Shown here: positions 25,401 to 38,400 of the stretch, piece after piece
Layout: each line of letters begins with the position of its first letter
Numbering within the stretch: the first letter of the stretch is position 1
NCBI GenBank assembly: GCA_039000515.1
Contig: JBCFYV010000024.1
Location: forward strand, 39,904,435 to 39,968,434
Reading direction: 5' to 3'
Source: Timema cristinae
Lineage: Eukaryota; Arthropoda; Insecta; Phasmatodea; Timematidae
DNA: 64,000 nucleotides
Made by a program: the position numbers and the translations under genes
Notes under the pieces: model-generated
Database searches by the model: none
Told to the model about the DNA's origin: nothing
What the model saw: only the letters and a program-made list of their open reading frames with translations

Positions 25401-28400
25401 CGAGATTATGAGTTAATTAATATGTGATAAACATTGTTTGTTGATCATGAATGATATTTTTGAAATTATTCTGATTATATTGAGTATATTGTGAGTAGTA
25501 CAGCTTTAATTATTATTAAAAACATTACGTTTGAACCCAAAATAAATCTCAATCAAACTGTATTGTTTGAATATTAAGGAAATAAATAGAACTAGTGTTG
25601 GGAATCAGGGGTTCAATCCTCGGTATCGGCACAGATTTATCTGATTACCAAACCCTTCCTTCACCTCGACAAGACGTGTATTAATCACAACTTGTGAATG
25701 TGTGGAACGCCAGGCCTCCACCGTGGTTCGGATCACACGTTAAACTGTAGGTCCTCCATTTCATCTCACAATCACCCTAATATTACACATTAGAGTAAGT
25801 GCGTACAACCCGAACGGGTAGTAAGACGCGGTGATGATAATAATAATAATATAAATAAATAAAATTAGCATTTGCTTGAATTACTGTAATAGGATTTGAA
25901 TATCTGCTCAGATAGTTTTTTTTAATCATAGTATAGTCATATCTTTATAAATTTTATGAATATATTTGTGTAAAAATGCACGTAGTTAATTCCTCCCAGA
26001 AAATAATATACAGACGACATTAACAATGTATCCCTTACTTTGAACTACGTCTTACTGTAGATGCCTGTTATCAAAAGAATGAAAGAGTGTCCACTTACTG
26101 TGAACTACGTCTTACTGTAGATGCCTGTTATCAAAAGAATGAAAGAGTGTCCACTTACTGTGAACTACGTCTTACTGTAGATGCCTGTTATCAAAAGAAT
26201 GAAAGAGTGTCCACTTACTGTGAACTACGTCTTACTGTAGATGACTGTTATCAAAAGAATGAAAGAGTGTCCACTTACTTTTTTCTCCAATGTCTTGACC
26301 TTCTCTTCCTGATAATGGTTCTCTCGTTGCAAGGTCTGTAGGGCCATCTCGGCTCGTCCTTGGGACGAGCTAAGAGTCCTTTCCTTGTCCTCAAGTTCCT
26401 ATATAAAAAAAAAGAAAACATGAATGTTTAGTAACGTTCATTTAATATAACCGTCTTGATATTACTTTGATATTATTGTTTAAGGATTAATAATAGATTT
26501 TCTGAATAGTTGGAATTGCATAGGAGTGACAAAAACTATGTATATGTATAAATATATCACTCCCACCCAATTATTTTCGTAAAATGGAAAAAAAAAGTAT
26601 ATTTTTATTGATAAAAAAACTCAAATTTGATAGTGAACTGTGAGAAACAGTGATAATAAATTATTGATATTTAAAAGTTGTGGACAACCTAATGTGTTAA
26701 AGGCTAAATGTCTACTTGATGTTACATGGGGTGGGGGGAGGGAGAAGGGGAGGTTAAAAAAAAGGTAAGAAAAAAGTGTTACGTGGTTTATGTATACCCC
26801 CTTAAGTCCTGTGTTGATATAATCAGTCGGTTTGGAAAGTGAACGTTAAATACCTCAAATAGAAAAAAAATTAAACTTGCACACATTGTCTCCTCACATA
26901 CAGTAGCCCCATGGCTTCTTTGGTGCTGACTAACAGCTAGGCTTTGAAAAGTTACCAGACCAAATTATGAATCCCTACGCCGAACCATATGATCTTCAAA
27001 AACATGTGTTTAGCAGCTGTCACTTCTGACAGTCAACATTTATGTATATACCTAAATGTTGACTGTCAGAAGTCAGCTATGAGATGTCAGTCAGCACCAA
27101 AGAAGCCATGGGGCTACTGTACCATTCCATTTTCTCTCGGTTAGTCAAAAAAAGCTTCTGCCCCAATTAGTTTGGGTTAACGAGGCTCTACTGTTCAGGA
27201 TAGTTAACAATAATTGCACTGTTATACATATGACTTTAATTTATAATCCATTAGGTGTCTCCCAGGTATTCCAAAATGATTTATTAAAACTGTTTACAGT
27301 CAGCCATTAGTTTAGGGAGCAAATTATCTTCTTTTTTAATGTTCTCACCTGGATTCTTTTCCTTAGAGAGGCGATTATCGCATTTTGTCTGGCACTTTGT
27401 TCTTTGAGCTGTTCGGTTTCCACTTGTAGTTCTAAGGATTTCTGTTCGCGACTGCGCAGTTGTCCTTTCATATCTTGCAGCTGAATATATTTCGAGACAC
27501 AAATTATTCTTCCCACTCTCGATTAGAACAACATATTCAAAACAAAGCAACAAACAATTTAAAAAACTAAATAATGCAAATAAACTAACCAAAACTCAGT
27601 CTATATTAATGAAATTATATCAACTTTAGGGATGTATTGGTCGAATATATCACCCAAACTGAGACGTTAATGGGCGAATGAACTTTATAAATATTTATTT
27701 CTTCCCTGACGCTAATGGAATATAGGGGAAGAAGGTATAATTTTTAAAAGGACGTACCAACATTTTCATGTAAGGAGATTATGAAACCATTTAGTAAATA
27801 AAGTCTCAGCACACCCAACCGGGATTAGAACCCCCGATATCCCTGTCACTGGAAATCCTAATACAACACGAAAATGACGTGTCATATACAACCACAAATG
27901 AAGGTGTCTGAGCAAAAACATGATAACCCTCACAGATTTAGAGAGATATTTTCACTATTAAAACGTCTATAAAATCTGTAAATCTATCTATAAAAAATAA
28001 GAAAAATATTCGTTGATATTATCTATCGTCTAGGTCTTGAAAACAACTTTTAATTCAAGAGTTAAACCACCAGAAATCCGTGCTGAAACAATTTTTCATA
28101 AAATGAGGGTTATCGTGTTTTTTCCCGACCCCCTCAAATGTGGGTTATATTTTTACTAAGCTTACCCAGTGGCGCAAATAATTTTAATAAAAACTTGAAA
28201 CATTTGGGTTAGAAACATAGCATAGAGCACTTATGGTGGGGGTGTAGGGAGCAAAAGTAAAGGACATTATTTTACATTTTTCATATCAACGGTTTACTTG
28301 GTCAAAATAAATCAAATTTTGCTCCAGTAGAAACATATAGTTTAATTGGCATCATAATAGCTAGATCAACCGTTGTTGACTATCTGTCAAGGGTGTCCTG

Positions 28401-29452
28401 GAATTTAATGACTACTTTTTCTCTTCATTTAAAAAGTTTGTCATCTAATGCTGCTATGTTCATGAGAGGTTTTCAACAACTGTTGATATCAACTTATGAA
28501 GGAAATTCTACTGGAAATGTTTTATTTATTTTGGCAAAAAAAAAAAAAGTTTGGTTATTATAAGTAAAAATAAAAAAACAACCTTTTCTTGCGTCCCATC
28601 GTAAGCGTAAACTGATGATACAAATTAACGTGTAAATTTTACAAACGAGGACCTGCAGGACAAACAAAGTGTACATTTCCGTGTGAGCCACTAAACTTAA
28701 CATACAAAGAGTGAACAAATTATACGGTGACCTAATAAGGTGTCTGAACTTCTGTGCTGGGGGTCCGGGGTTCAATCCTCGGTCCCGCCACAGATTTATC
28801 TGATTACCAAAATCCCTCCTTCACTTCTGACAAGACGTGTATTAATCTCAACTTTTGAATATGAGGAATGCCAGGCCTCCACCGTGGTTCGGATTCCACG
28901 TTAAACTGTAGGTCATCCATTTCATCTCACAATCACCCTACTATTACACACTAGCGTAAGAGCGTAGGGGTCTAAACGGGTAGTAAGACGTGGTGCTAAT
29001 AATAATAATTACCTCTTGAAGAAGCCTGTCTCTCTTGTACTGTAGGGCAGCAAGCTCACTCCGCAGTGACGTCGCCATGTCGTGCGACATATCCTCTTCC
29101 TGGTCCACCTAAGAACATTATCTTATTGCAGGAAGGACGAGAATAACTTTTAACATAAAAAACAAACACTTAGTTTTGTTGGAACATTTGAAAAATTGCT
29201 TTGGGAACTTTTTTTTATTGCTTTTAATTAGAGGTCCGGGTTTCAATCCTCGGTCACACCACATATTTATCTGATCACCAGACCCTTCCTTCACCTCTGA
29301 CAAGACATCTTGTGAATGTGGGAATGCCAGGCCTCCACCGTGGTTCGGATTCCACGTTAAACTGTAGGTCCTTCCATTTCATCTCACAATCACCCTACCA
29401 TCACACATTAGCGTAAGTGCGTATGACCCGAACGGGTAGTAAGACGTGGTGC

Positions 29453-29490
<38 letters not shown>

Positions 29491-32400
29491 GTAATAATTA
29501 TTAATAATAATATTTAATTAGAGGTCTCGAGTTGAAAAAAAAGTATAACGTAGTTCATTCATTTGAGTTTAAATGTTCCGTTCTGGATACGTTAACTATT
29601 TTTAGATTAGTTACAAATACATTTTTCTAGAGTTCTAGTTCAATGCACATTAGTTTTAACTTCTATTATAACGTTAAGACTGATTGTTATAACGCTTCTA
29701 AAAATATCTTTTTTTTTACTGGAATACAGGGGTTGATGTGTCTTAAGTCACTTAAATTTGTGCTTATTGTTTATTACTAACGATTATTTTTGTCTTTTAT
29801 ACTGTGGTCAAATTCAGTGAATATCCGTAAAAAGGATACGCTCACCAAAAAATTACATCTACCTAGTTAACTAACTAAAACTTAGATTTATTTAAAACAT
29901 GAATAAGTATGGACTTTGGGTATTTATTAAATTAAAAAATAGATGATTAAAAACGCTTTTAGTATCATTTAAGTTAATTTTTCCTTTTTTTTTCTCTCTC
30001 ACAAATACATTATTAGATCTGTATCACGGAGGGATTTGTGTTAACAAACCTATTTTAAACGTTTATTGATTAACTAACACAGTTAAACATTTGAAGCAAT
30101 TATTTGGTTCCACGCCATTTCATTGGCCGACCTGTAGCTGACGTCACAATTGTGTTCGTGCCTTAGAGGCTCTCAAAAAGTAACTGGTACATTAATAGAA
30201 TCACATTCAATGCGAACACAATTCCAAATTCAAATATTGGAAAGATGTAACATTTTAAAATATGTTGTACCTTTCTTCAACTAACACTGAAAAAAAGGGG
30301 GGGGGGTCACAACGCACAATTAATAAAATGAAGGGGCTTAAAGTTTAAAACAGCTAGGTGGTGAGAAAAATTCTATTTTGGTGGCCACATGGTCTAAGGC
30401 TTCACTCTCGCAATATATTGCCGATGACAGATTGGGGCTCAAATCCTGCTATGGTGTACTGAAGGTGGTTTTACCTAAATACTGGTACACTTCCACTAAA
30501 TTCAACCTTCCTCATACCTAACTCATCAGCGTAATTAGTACATATACATCTAACCTGTACAGGTTGTAAGACGCGGTGCTAAAGATAAATATTGTCTAAA
30601 AAAACACTTTTTGCTATAAAAACTGCACAAATGTTGAAATTGACTTGCGTTCCTTTTCACTCCCCTCCCCCCACACTTAAACAAAGGCAATTTAAAAACA
30701 ACACAATGTTTAGTTATACTCAACTGATGACGTATAGCAAGAACGTGGTAAGAAGACCAGAATCTGACAGTACAAAAGCTACTAAAACTACCTTTATTTG
30801 TTCATAAGTCAACTCATGCGGTCTTCAGATATAGATTATTTATGGCTATAAAATTATACAAATAATATAGTCAAATGTAATCACTGTTGACAATAAAAAA
30901 AGTTTTGTTATTTCTATTCAGTCCCTTTTTTTTCTAAACCACGTTCTTATTTATTTTACTATAGGTATACCTGTTAAAAAGTTTCGTTACTCGGTGCGTG
31001 GTACGAGATGTTACGATATTGTTGGAATGTGCGTGTCTTCAAGGTTACATCCATTTTTAAAATAAAAGACGCATTCTGTATGGAATCTTCTTAACGACTC
31101 TGTTTGATGGATCAAGCCAGCGGCAAAGAAATGGCCTTTTGATCGAGGTGGTAGCTGGCTAATTGATCTATTATTCAAAATGAGATTTTTAGAAACGGTT
31201 TATATCCATGCGAACATTTACTTTATTTATTTTGTAAGCCTGTTGTAAGAACAAATCGATGCCATACGGATTAGTTACTACGGGTTATTAGTTTTGATTA
31301 AATGTTCGTGTACATTTATATTTCTAATATATCTTGAGTGTGATATAAATATTTGTATATTTTAATGTTTTATTAATCAAATATAGCTCTAATTATTCAT
31401 TCCAGTCTAGTTTCGAGATTCTTGTTCTGTATCACTATAGGATTAAACTACACGTTGTGTTCGTATTTGGTCGCCACCCGGAAGGACTGACCTATTACCA
31501 CGGCCATCTTCAACCCCCGGTGTCAAAAGAGTTCGCACGGACGTCGCCAAGAGAACCGCCTGTTCCTGGCGGTCCTTAAACTGATCTCTTTGGGGGAAAC
31601 CCCCAATACCGCACACAGGAACTGGGTCAGCCACCACGTGGTCACGGCTCTGCCCCTCACCTGGTGGTACGAGAGGGGGGTGGGGGAGAGAGAAACAACC
31701 CCATCACCCCTTTCCTGAAGGGGGTTTTCGAGTTAGTTGAAAAAGAATGTATGATAAATGGCATTGAACGGTCACTTTGTTCGTGTTTTCCGGTGGATTC
31801 CGTGTGGGGTCGACACAGATGTTTACGATAAGTATAATTTTTACACCTCGCGATAGAGATTCCATTCCCCCCCCACCCTTCAGGTGTTAATGTGTTTAAA
31901 TAGTGTAGACCGGTTCAGTTGTATAGGTATGAGTGAGTTTGAGCCAGATCCGAGAGATCACGGTTTGATTTTGGGGTGGATGCTTTAGACTCTAGAGGAG
32001 TTATTTCACGATGTTTTATTAATGCCTATTTCTAGGAGAATGCTGCTGTTAAAGTCACTTATAGACAGAACACTTAATTAGGCTACACTATTGCAGTAAA
32101 GCATATTACTACTAGAAGTACTCGTAGTAACACAATCCGGGAATATTAACATTTAGTGGCCATACTTTTAAAATACCTCTTTTGTACGAGAACAATCTCT
32201 TAAGAGCTTTTTAACCCCACGGATTTTATAATGTTTCATCAGTTATAGTTATTAGGTATCAATATTCAAACTTACTTTGTTTAGTTTAAAAAAAAAAGAA
32301 TACTGTACTGTAAAACATAATAGCTCATATTGTTTTTCTCAAATCATTAGTTTTGTCATTTAAAATTTTATAAAATAACTCTTCAGTTATTCAAGATCAA

Positions 32401-35400
32401 CTAATTTAAAAACTAAAATCAACGAATCGTACTAGGGGAAACCACGTTCCTTGACTCATTTATTTTGATAATAATGTACAAATTTTTATTCTTCTCATGA
32501 AGATATTTTAATACAATTTTATTGAAATCAAATTAAAAACTTATAATGATTGTCTACACGAGCACATTAAGAAATTTTTTATTAATATTAACGTAATATA
32601 TATATATAGTAGGCTCTATTTATAATAAATACGATTGTTAGTCTATATGTCTCTTTTTTAGAATCTTATTTATATGGCACATTTCCTTACTTCATTGATA
32701 ATAAATTAATTAAAAAGATAAGGGGGAAAAAAGATTTAAAAAACTTTATCGGTTGTTTTTGATCACCCTTCCGAATCTGCCGCCATAGACAACTGACTAC
32801 CCTTCACCCTCCACCCACCTCTGTAGTCAGACCTGAATATTTATCAATTTCAGCTTCAATAATAAATAGTAAGAAAACATCCTCATGAAAAATATTTACA
32901 CCCACTTGGGTGACCGCATGGTCTAACGCGCTAACCTCGCAATATAGTGTCTGATCAGCGTAGGAATTGTTTTCTGAAAGGCCTTTTTCCCTATCAGAAA
33001 CTATTATATAGCAGGATATTGGTAGGAAAAATGACCTTTTAGAGAGTAATTCCTACCGTGAATGGAGTATACTAGATTGCCAATGACGGGGAGATCAAGG
33101 TTCAAATATAGGTCGGGTGTATTGAGTGTGTTTTTTCTAAACGGTTTTCCACTTACCCTTCATGCAAATGCGGGACTTTTCCTCTAAATATAGTTTTCCT
33201 CATCCCTAAAACCATTAGCGTAATTAGTTAATAAGCGTGTAACCTAAATGGGTAGTAAGACGCGGTGCTGATAAAATATGTATATATTGAAAGCCAAAAT
33301 ACACATTTTATGCTCAACATTTTTATTTTTATATTGTTTCTCTACATTACAGGATAAAATATTTTGGTAATTGAATAACACTCCTCCCCTCACGAGGCAT
33401 GACGGTGATACTGACATTGTGCTCGTGTGAACACGGCCTCACTAGAGTCCCTGTCTCATCATACTCCAGATAACCACGTGACAATCCCCCCTCCCCCACC
33501 GAGGTATGACGTGTACTGACATTGTGCTCGTGTGAACACGGCCTCAGAGAAAGTTCCTGTTGCGAGGTGCTGACAAGTGAATGACTGGGGGTCCTAATAT
33601 CGACCTTGGGGTGATGTACTGGCAAGGTACTGCTTGGCACGGAGAGAGAAAAGGTGAGAGGAAGAGTCTGTAAACAAACTTCACGCACCTACATCAAGCG
33701 TGAACACGCATCGCGACGCATCAATAGCACCTTAACAGGCCCTTAAACTAATAAGGATCGAGGGAGCCTACATTTGATCCCGGTGTGTGTTATATAATAT
33801 TTATTTGACATTGCATCTTACTACCCATCCGGACTAGCCATATATTTAGACTGTTGGCCCAAGCAGGTGAACATGTGGACTGAATGTCAAGCTCATCTAG
33901 TCTTGGTTTTAAAGTGACTGATAGTCGGGCTCGAATCCTTGACGGTGTAGTAGGTTTTATTTTTCCATCTAATTATTTTCCCACACTCTCTCCCGCGTAG
34001 AAATGGATGTTTTTTTCTTTAAAGTATATCTTTCTCACCTCTGTTCTATTAGTATGAATACATGCGTATTACCCGTACGGGTAATAAAACAGGGTGCCTA
34101 AAAATAAACACTGTTGGGTTAGGGACGAGGAAGATAAAATTTAGAAGAAATATAATCAACTCTTCGTAGAGGACGGAGTGGAAAAACATCTTGGTAGCCT
34201 CGATAGAGATTCGAACCCAGCCTTACTATCATCGTAGAAAAAATCAGAGGAGACGGATGCCTTGGTCCACATGTCCACAATGTATACCATTCATTGATAT
34301 TATGGCTACAGTTACTGTATTTAAAAACTATGAACCACTTTGTTGTCAGAATGGTCTAAAAGCATCACTTTCACAATAGACTGGACTGTCCATGATAGGG
34401 AGGTCGGGGTTCATATCTTGGTTGGGTGTACTGATGAGGATTTATAGTAAATCATATTCTATAATTTTGTTTTTGCAGCGCGTCTTACTATCATTCGGGC
34501 TATGCACATTTTAATCAAGGCAGTGAGTAAGAGATGAGGAAGATATAATTTAGAGAAAATGTAACTGCATTTGAGTGAATTACACCTTCTGTAATTTGAA
34601 CCCTAACACCCCGCCACCCCCTTCGCCCGACACTGAAACTAGACCAGGAGACCCCGACGTTTATTCCGCGAGCACACCGATGTATTTTTATTTATTTAGA
34701 ACCACGTCTTACTACCCGTTCGGGTTATACGCACACCGATGTAGGTCTATGTATTTAAAATCATTAATATATATTTTTAAAATTTTGATTTTTTTCCCCC
34801 CCAGCAAATGCTCCTTTGGGTTAGCGAAATACTCAAATCAGTATTTACTAAATTATATAAATAAAAATTCCAACAATCAAGTATTTATAATAAAATAATT
34901 TTTATCAAAGTATAAAACTGTTCTAAGTGTTTTGTTATTCAAAATTATATATACATTAAAACTAACCTTTTTATTTTTCGTGTACAGATATGACTTCAGG
35001 ACGAATAGTGATATAAAAGTTATACAGACAAACGGACCAGTCGGAGGTTTTTCGCAAGCTTTGAGTTGTCGAACCCTGGAGTAAACTAATAACTAAAATA
35101 ATACTATTGCGCGTCTATAGGTAGCAGCAATCGTAGCTGTGGAAAGATTAGCCTGTACTTATTAACCGCTACCCAGGAGACGCCCGAATGTAGGCTACTA
35201 GCCGTACATCTTTTCCGTGGGGACTCTCTCTATTCATGTCCTAATGAGATGAGGGCAGGCGCGGATACAGGGGGGGGGGGGGGGTCAAAGGGTCAGCTGA
35301 CCCCCCTGTGGTGTTAAGAAAATTAATTTAAAAAATGTATATTTGGAAAGAAAATACCAAAAAATTAAACCATACAAGTTTTTATCTTTCCTAGGGATGT

Positions 35401-38400
35401 GCGAATGTTCTTTTAGTCTCAGGTGAAGCAAAGATTGAAGCATGCCAAGAAAGGTTGAAGCTGAAACCAAATACAGCTTTTGTTTTTATCAAATAACACT
35501 ATTATTAATTTTTAAATTATCTACTAATACTTCTAAATAAAGAGAAAGTTTAGTAGGGGAAAAACACACTATATTATATTATTTTTATGCTGACATATCT
35601 GAGTTTATTCCTGCTTGCGTTATAGGTAGATATAATTCAATATCAAGTTAGTGTTAAAATACTTTTTATTGCTGTTATGTGATTAATTTAATTTATTTAA
35701 ATGGGTAGTAATTAGTTATTTTCAAATATTTTCGTTATTTATAGAGGTTTTATTATAACTTCAAAACTTCTCAAGATGCTAAGGTTATAGTGGTTGTCGA
35801 AGTGACGAAGTCGAATCGAAGGTGACTTAGGCTTCAACTTTGACTTTGACACTTCGAAGATTTGCACACCCCTACTGAATTCCTAGTGGAGGCTTTTCAC
35901 CTCATACACCTGTCTTCAACACAAGTAATGGACCGAGTTAAAGAGGGGTGGAGTGTGCTATTTTTAGAAAGACTTACCCCCTTCAGGTGAAAAGTACGCT
36001 AATATGTTTCAAACCAGTCAGAGGTAGCTGGAAATATTTACTTTTAGTATACCGGAGCGATTCGTTCGAGTGGCCTTAGACGTGGAACATTTTACGTGTG
36101 TGTTTCGTTTTGTTAATGCTTATGTGTAATAAAGTGTAATTTATAAATATTTCAGTCTCTTTGTAATTATAATGACCTATGATGGTTTTATTTACTCTTA
36201 GTAAACTGTGAGAGTGATATTTGTGTTTTGTTTTTTATGGTTATTGTGCTACTGCCTATTGTCATTGTGATACTGTGACTTTGATACTTCCTCCTGCTAT
36301 TCAATTTTGTGATAAATTATTGTCTTTGCTAGTTATGTGATTTGAATGCAAGTATTGATATTATAATGTCAAAAAGAAAGGGACAGACAGATTTATTTTG
36401 TTTTTTCAAGAAAAAAAATCCTGAATCAACAGGAAACGAAACTGTGGATTTAATTGAAAATAGTGCGTCAGTGAACTTTATTTGTGACTCACCCTCAACC
36501 AGTGGAACTAATTCAAATACTAAAATCTCTATAGAAAATGTAGGACCAGAAAAATTTGATATTGGCAACTTTGTTGGAGCTGAAACTATTTCCGATGACT
36601 TAAAATACCACATGCTAGTAGAATCGTGGACTCCACCACTAAGCTACAAGTTCCCTAATGTTGTTCAGTCAGGAGGTATTAGACATTTTCAAAGATCATG
36701 GCTGGACAAGTTTGTTTGGTTGACGTACAGTTCTAAGGACAATGGCGCTTATTGTATTGCATGTGTACTTTTTGGATCAAAGGAAGGAGGTAGGAGTATA
36801 ATATCTCTCGGAAGCTTTGTACGGACTCCGTTTCTAAACTACAAAAAAGGAAATGAAATGCTTTGCGGACATGCCTCCAATGAATATCATAAAACAGCAA
36901 TTATAAGATGTTTTGAATTTAAGAATTCATTTGAAAACAGGACACAATCAGTTGAAGTCAGACTAAATTGTGAAGTGAAAACAAGAATTGAAGAAAATCG
37001 AGCACGTTTGATACCCATGATAAAGACAGTTATACTATGTGGCCGACAAAACTTTCCCCTAAGAGGTCATCGTGATGATGGAGAGCTTAGCGAAAACGAC
37101 AGCACAGAAAATGAGGGAAACTTCCGAGCACTTTTAAGATTCCGTATTGATGCCGGTGATAGTGATTTAAAGAATCACATAAAAACAGCACCCATAATTG
37201 CAACATTTATTAGTAAAACAACTCAGAACGAATTAATTGAAGCTTGTGGAGAAGTTATCCTTAGTAAAGTTGTTAAGTATTTTAAATCAGGGCAATTTTT
37301 TTCGGTACTAGCAGATGAAACAACGGATGTTGGAACAGTTGAACATATGAGTCTTTATGTTAGATTTCTGGACATACTTTCACTCAAAATTCGAGAAGAA
37401 TTCTTAGGTTTTGTGGAAGCGAGAAATCTCAGTGGCGAGGCTCTCACAAACTTACTTCTTGAAAAATTAAACAATTTGGGACTTAAAATTGAGAACCTGC
37501 GTGGTCAAGGGTACGATGGAGGGTCTAACATGTCTGGTAAAATCAAAGGTGTGCAAGCTCGTATTAGAGAAAAGTAGCCTCTTGCTATATATATGCACTG
37601 TGACAAATGAAGGGCGGGGGTCCTAAAAATCCCACCTTGGGGGGAGTAGGCAAGGTTTCTGTTGGCCCCGGAAAGAAAAGGTGGAAAGGGAAAGGCTTAA
37701 AAAAAACTTCACGCACCTAAAAATCAAGCGGGAAAAACGCCAAAACGCGACGCAAACAATAGCCCCCTTAACAGGCCCTTTAAAATAAAAAGGGGTCGAG
37801 GAGCCCCCACCTTTTTATCCCGGGGGTGTGTTTATATAATATTTATTTGAAAATTGCATTCCCTTTCTACCCCTCCGGAACCCAGCCATAAATTTTTGAC
37901 TGTTGGGGCCCCAAAACAGGTGAACATGGGACTAATGCCAAACTCCCTTTTAGTCTTGGTTTTTAAAGGGGACTGATAGGTTTGGGGTCGAATCCTTTTA
38001 CGGTGTAAAGGTTTTAATTTTCCAACTAATTTAAAATTTTTCCCCCCACTCCTCCCCCTAAAAAATGGATGTTTTTTTTCCTTTTAAAATAAAAATTTTT
38101 TTCCCCACCTCTGTTCATTAGTTTTAATACATGCTTTTTTACCCGTACGGGGAAAAAAAAAGGGTGCCTAAAAATAAACACTGTTGGGTTAGGGACGAGG
38201 AAGATAAAATTTAGAAGAAATATAATCAACTCTTCGTAGAGGACGGAGTGGAAAAACATCTTGGTAGCCTCGATAGAGATTCGAAACCCAGCCTTACTAT
38301 CATCGTAGAAAAAAATCAGAGGAGACGGATGCCTTGGTCCACATGTCCACAATGTATACCATTCATTGATATTATGGCTACAGTTACTGTATTTAAAAAC

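Larger units (their letters stand above)
33573..37602. repeat. 4.03-kb tandem duplication, left copy
   Basis: Matches 37603-41672 at an offset of about 4070 bases in the colinear part. It includes SINE debris, repeat F and the left 2.35 kb of the hAT element, and stops abruptly inside the transposase at ...GCACTGTG. The junction shows only a TG microhomology. This copy is clean throughout. Confidence 0.95.

Noticed and set aside
26087..26341. 84-codon plus-strand frame with [11 protein letters not shown] repeats
   Set aside because: It is produced by the 60-bp tandem repeat and runs antisense into a real exon.
34575..34898. 107-codon plus frame, repeated at 38646
   Set aside because: It runs through a SINE tail (YYPFGLYAH is simply that tail translated) and is duplicated only because of the 4-kb repeat.
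36342..36365. Upstream extension of the hAT transposase start
   Set aside because: The extra eight codons begin with TTG. The first ATG in frame is at 36366 (40436 in the other copy).
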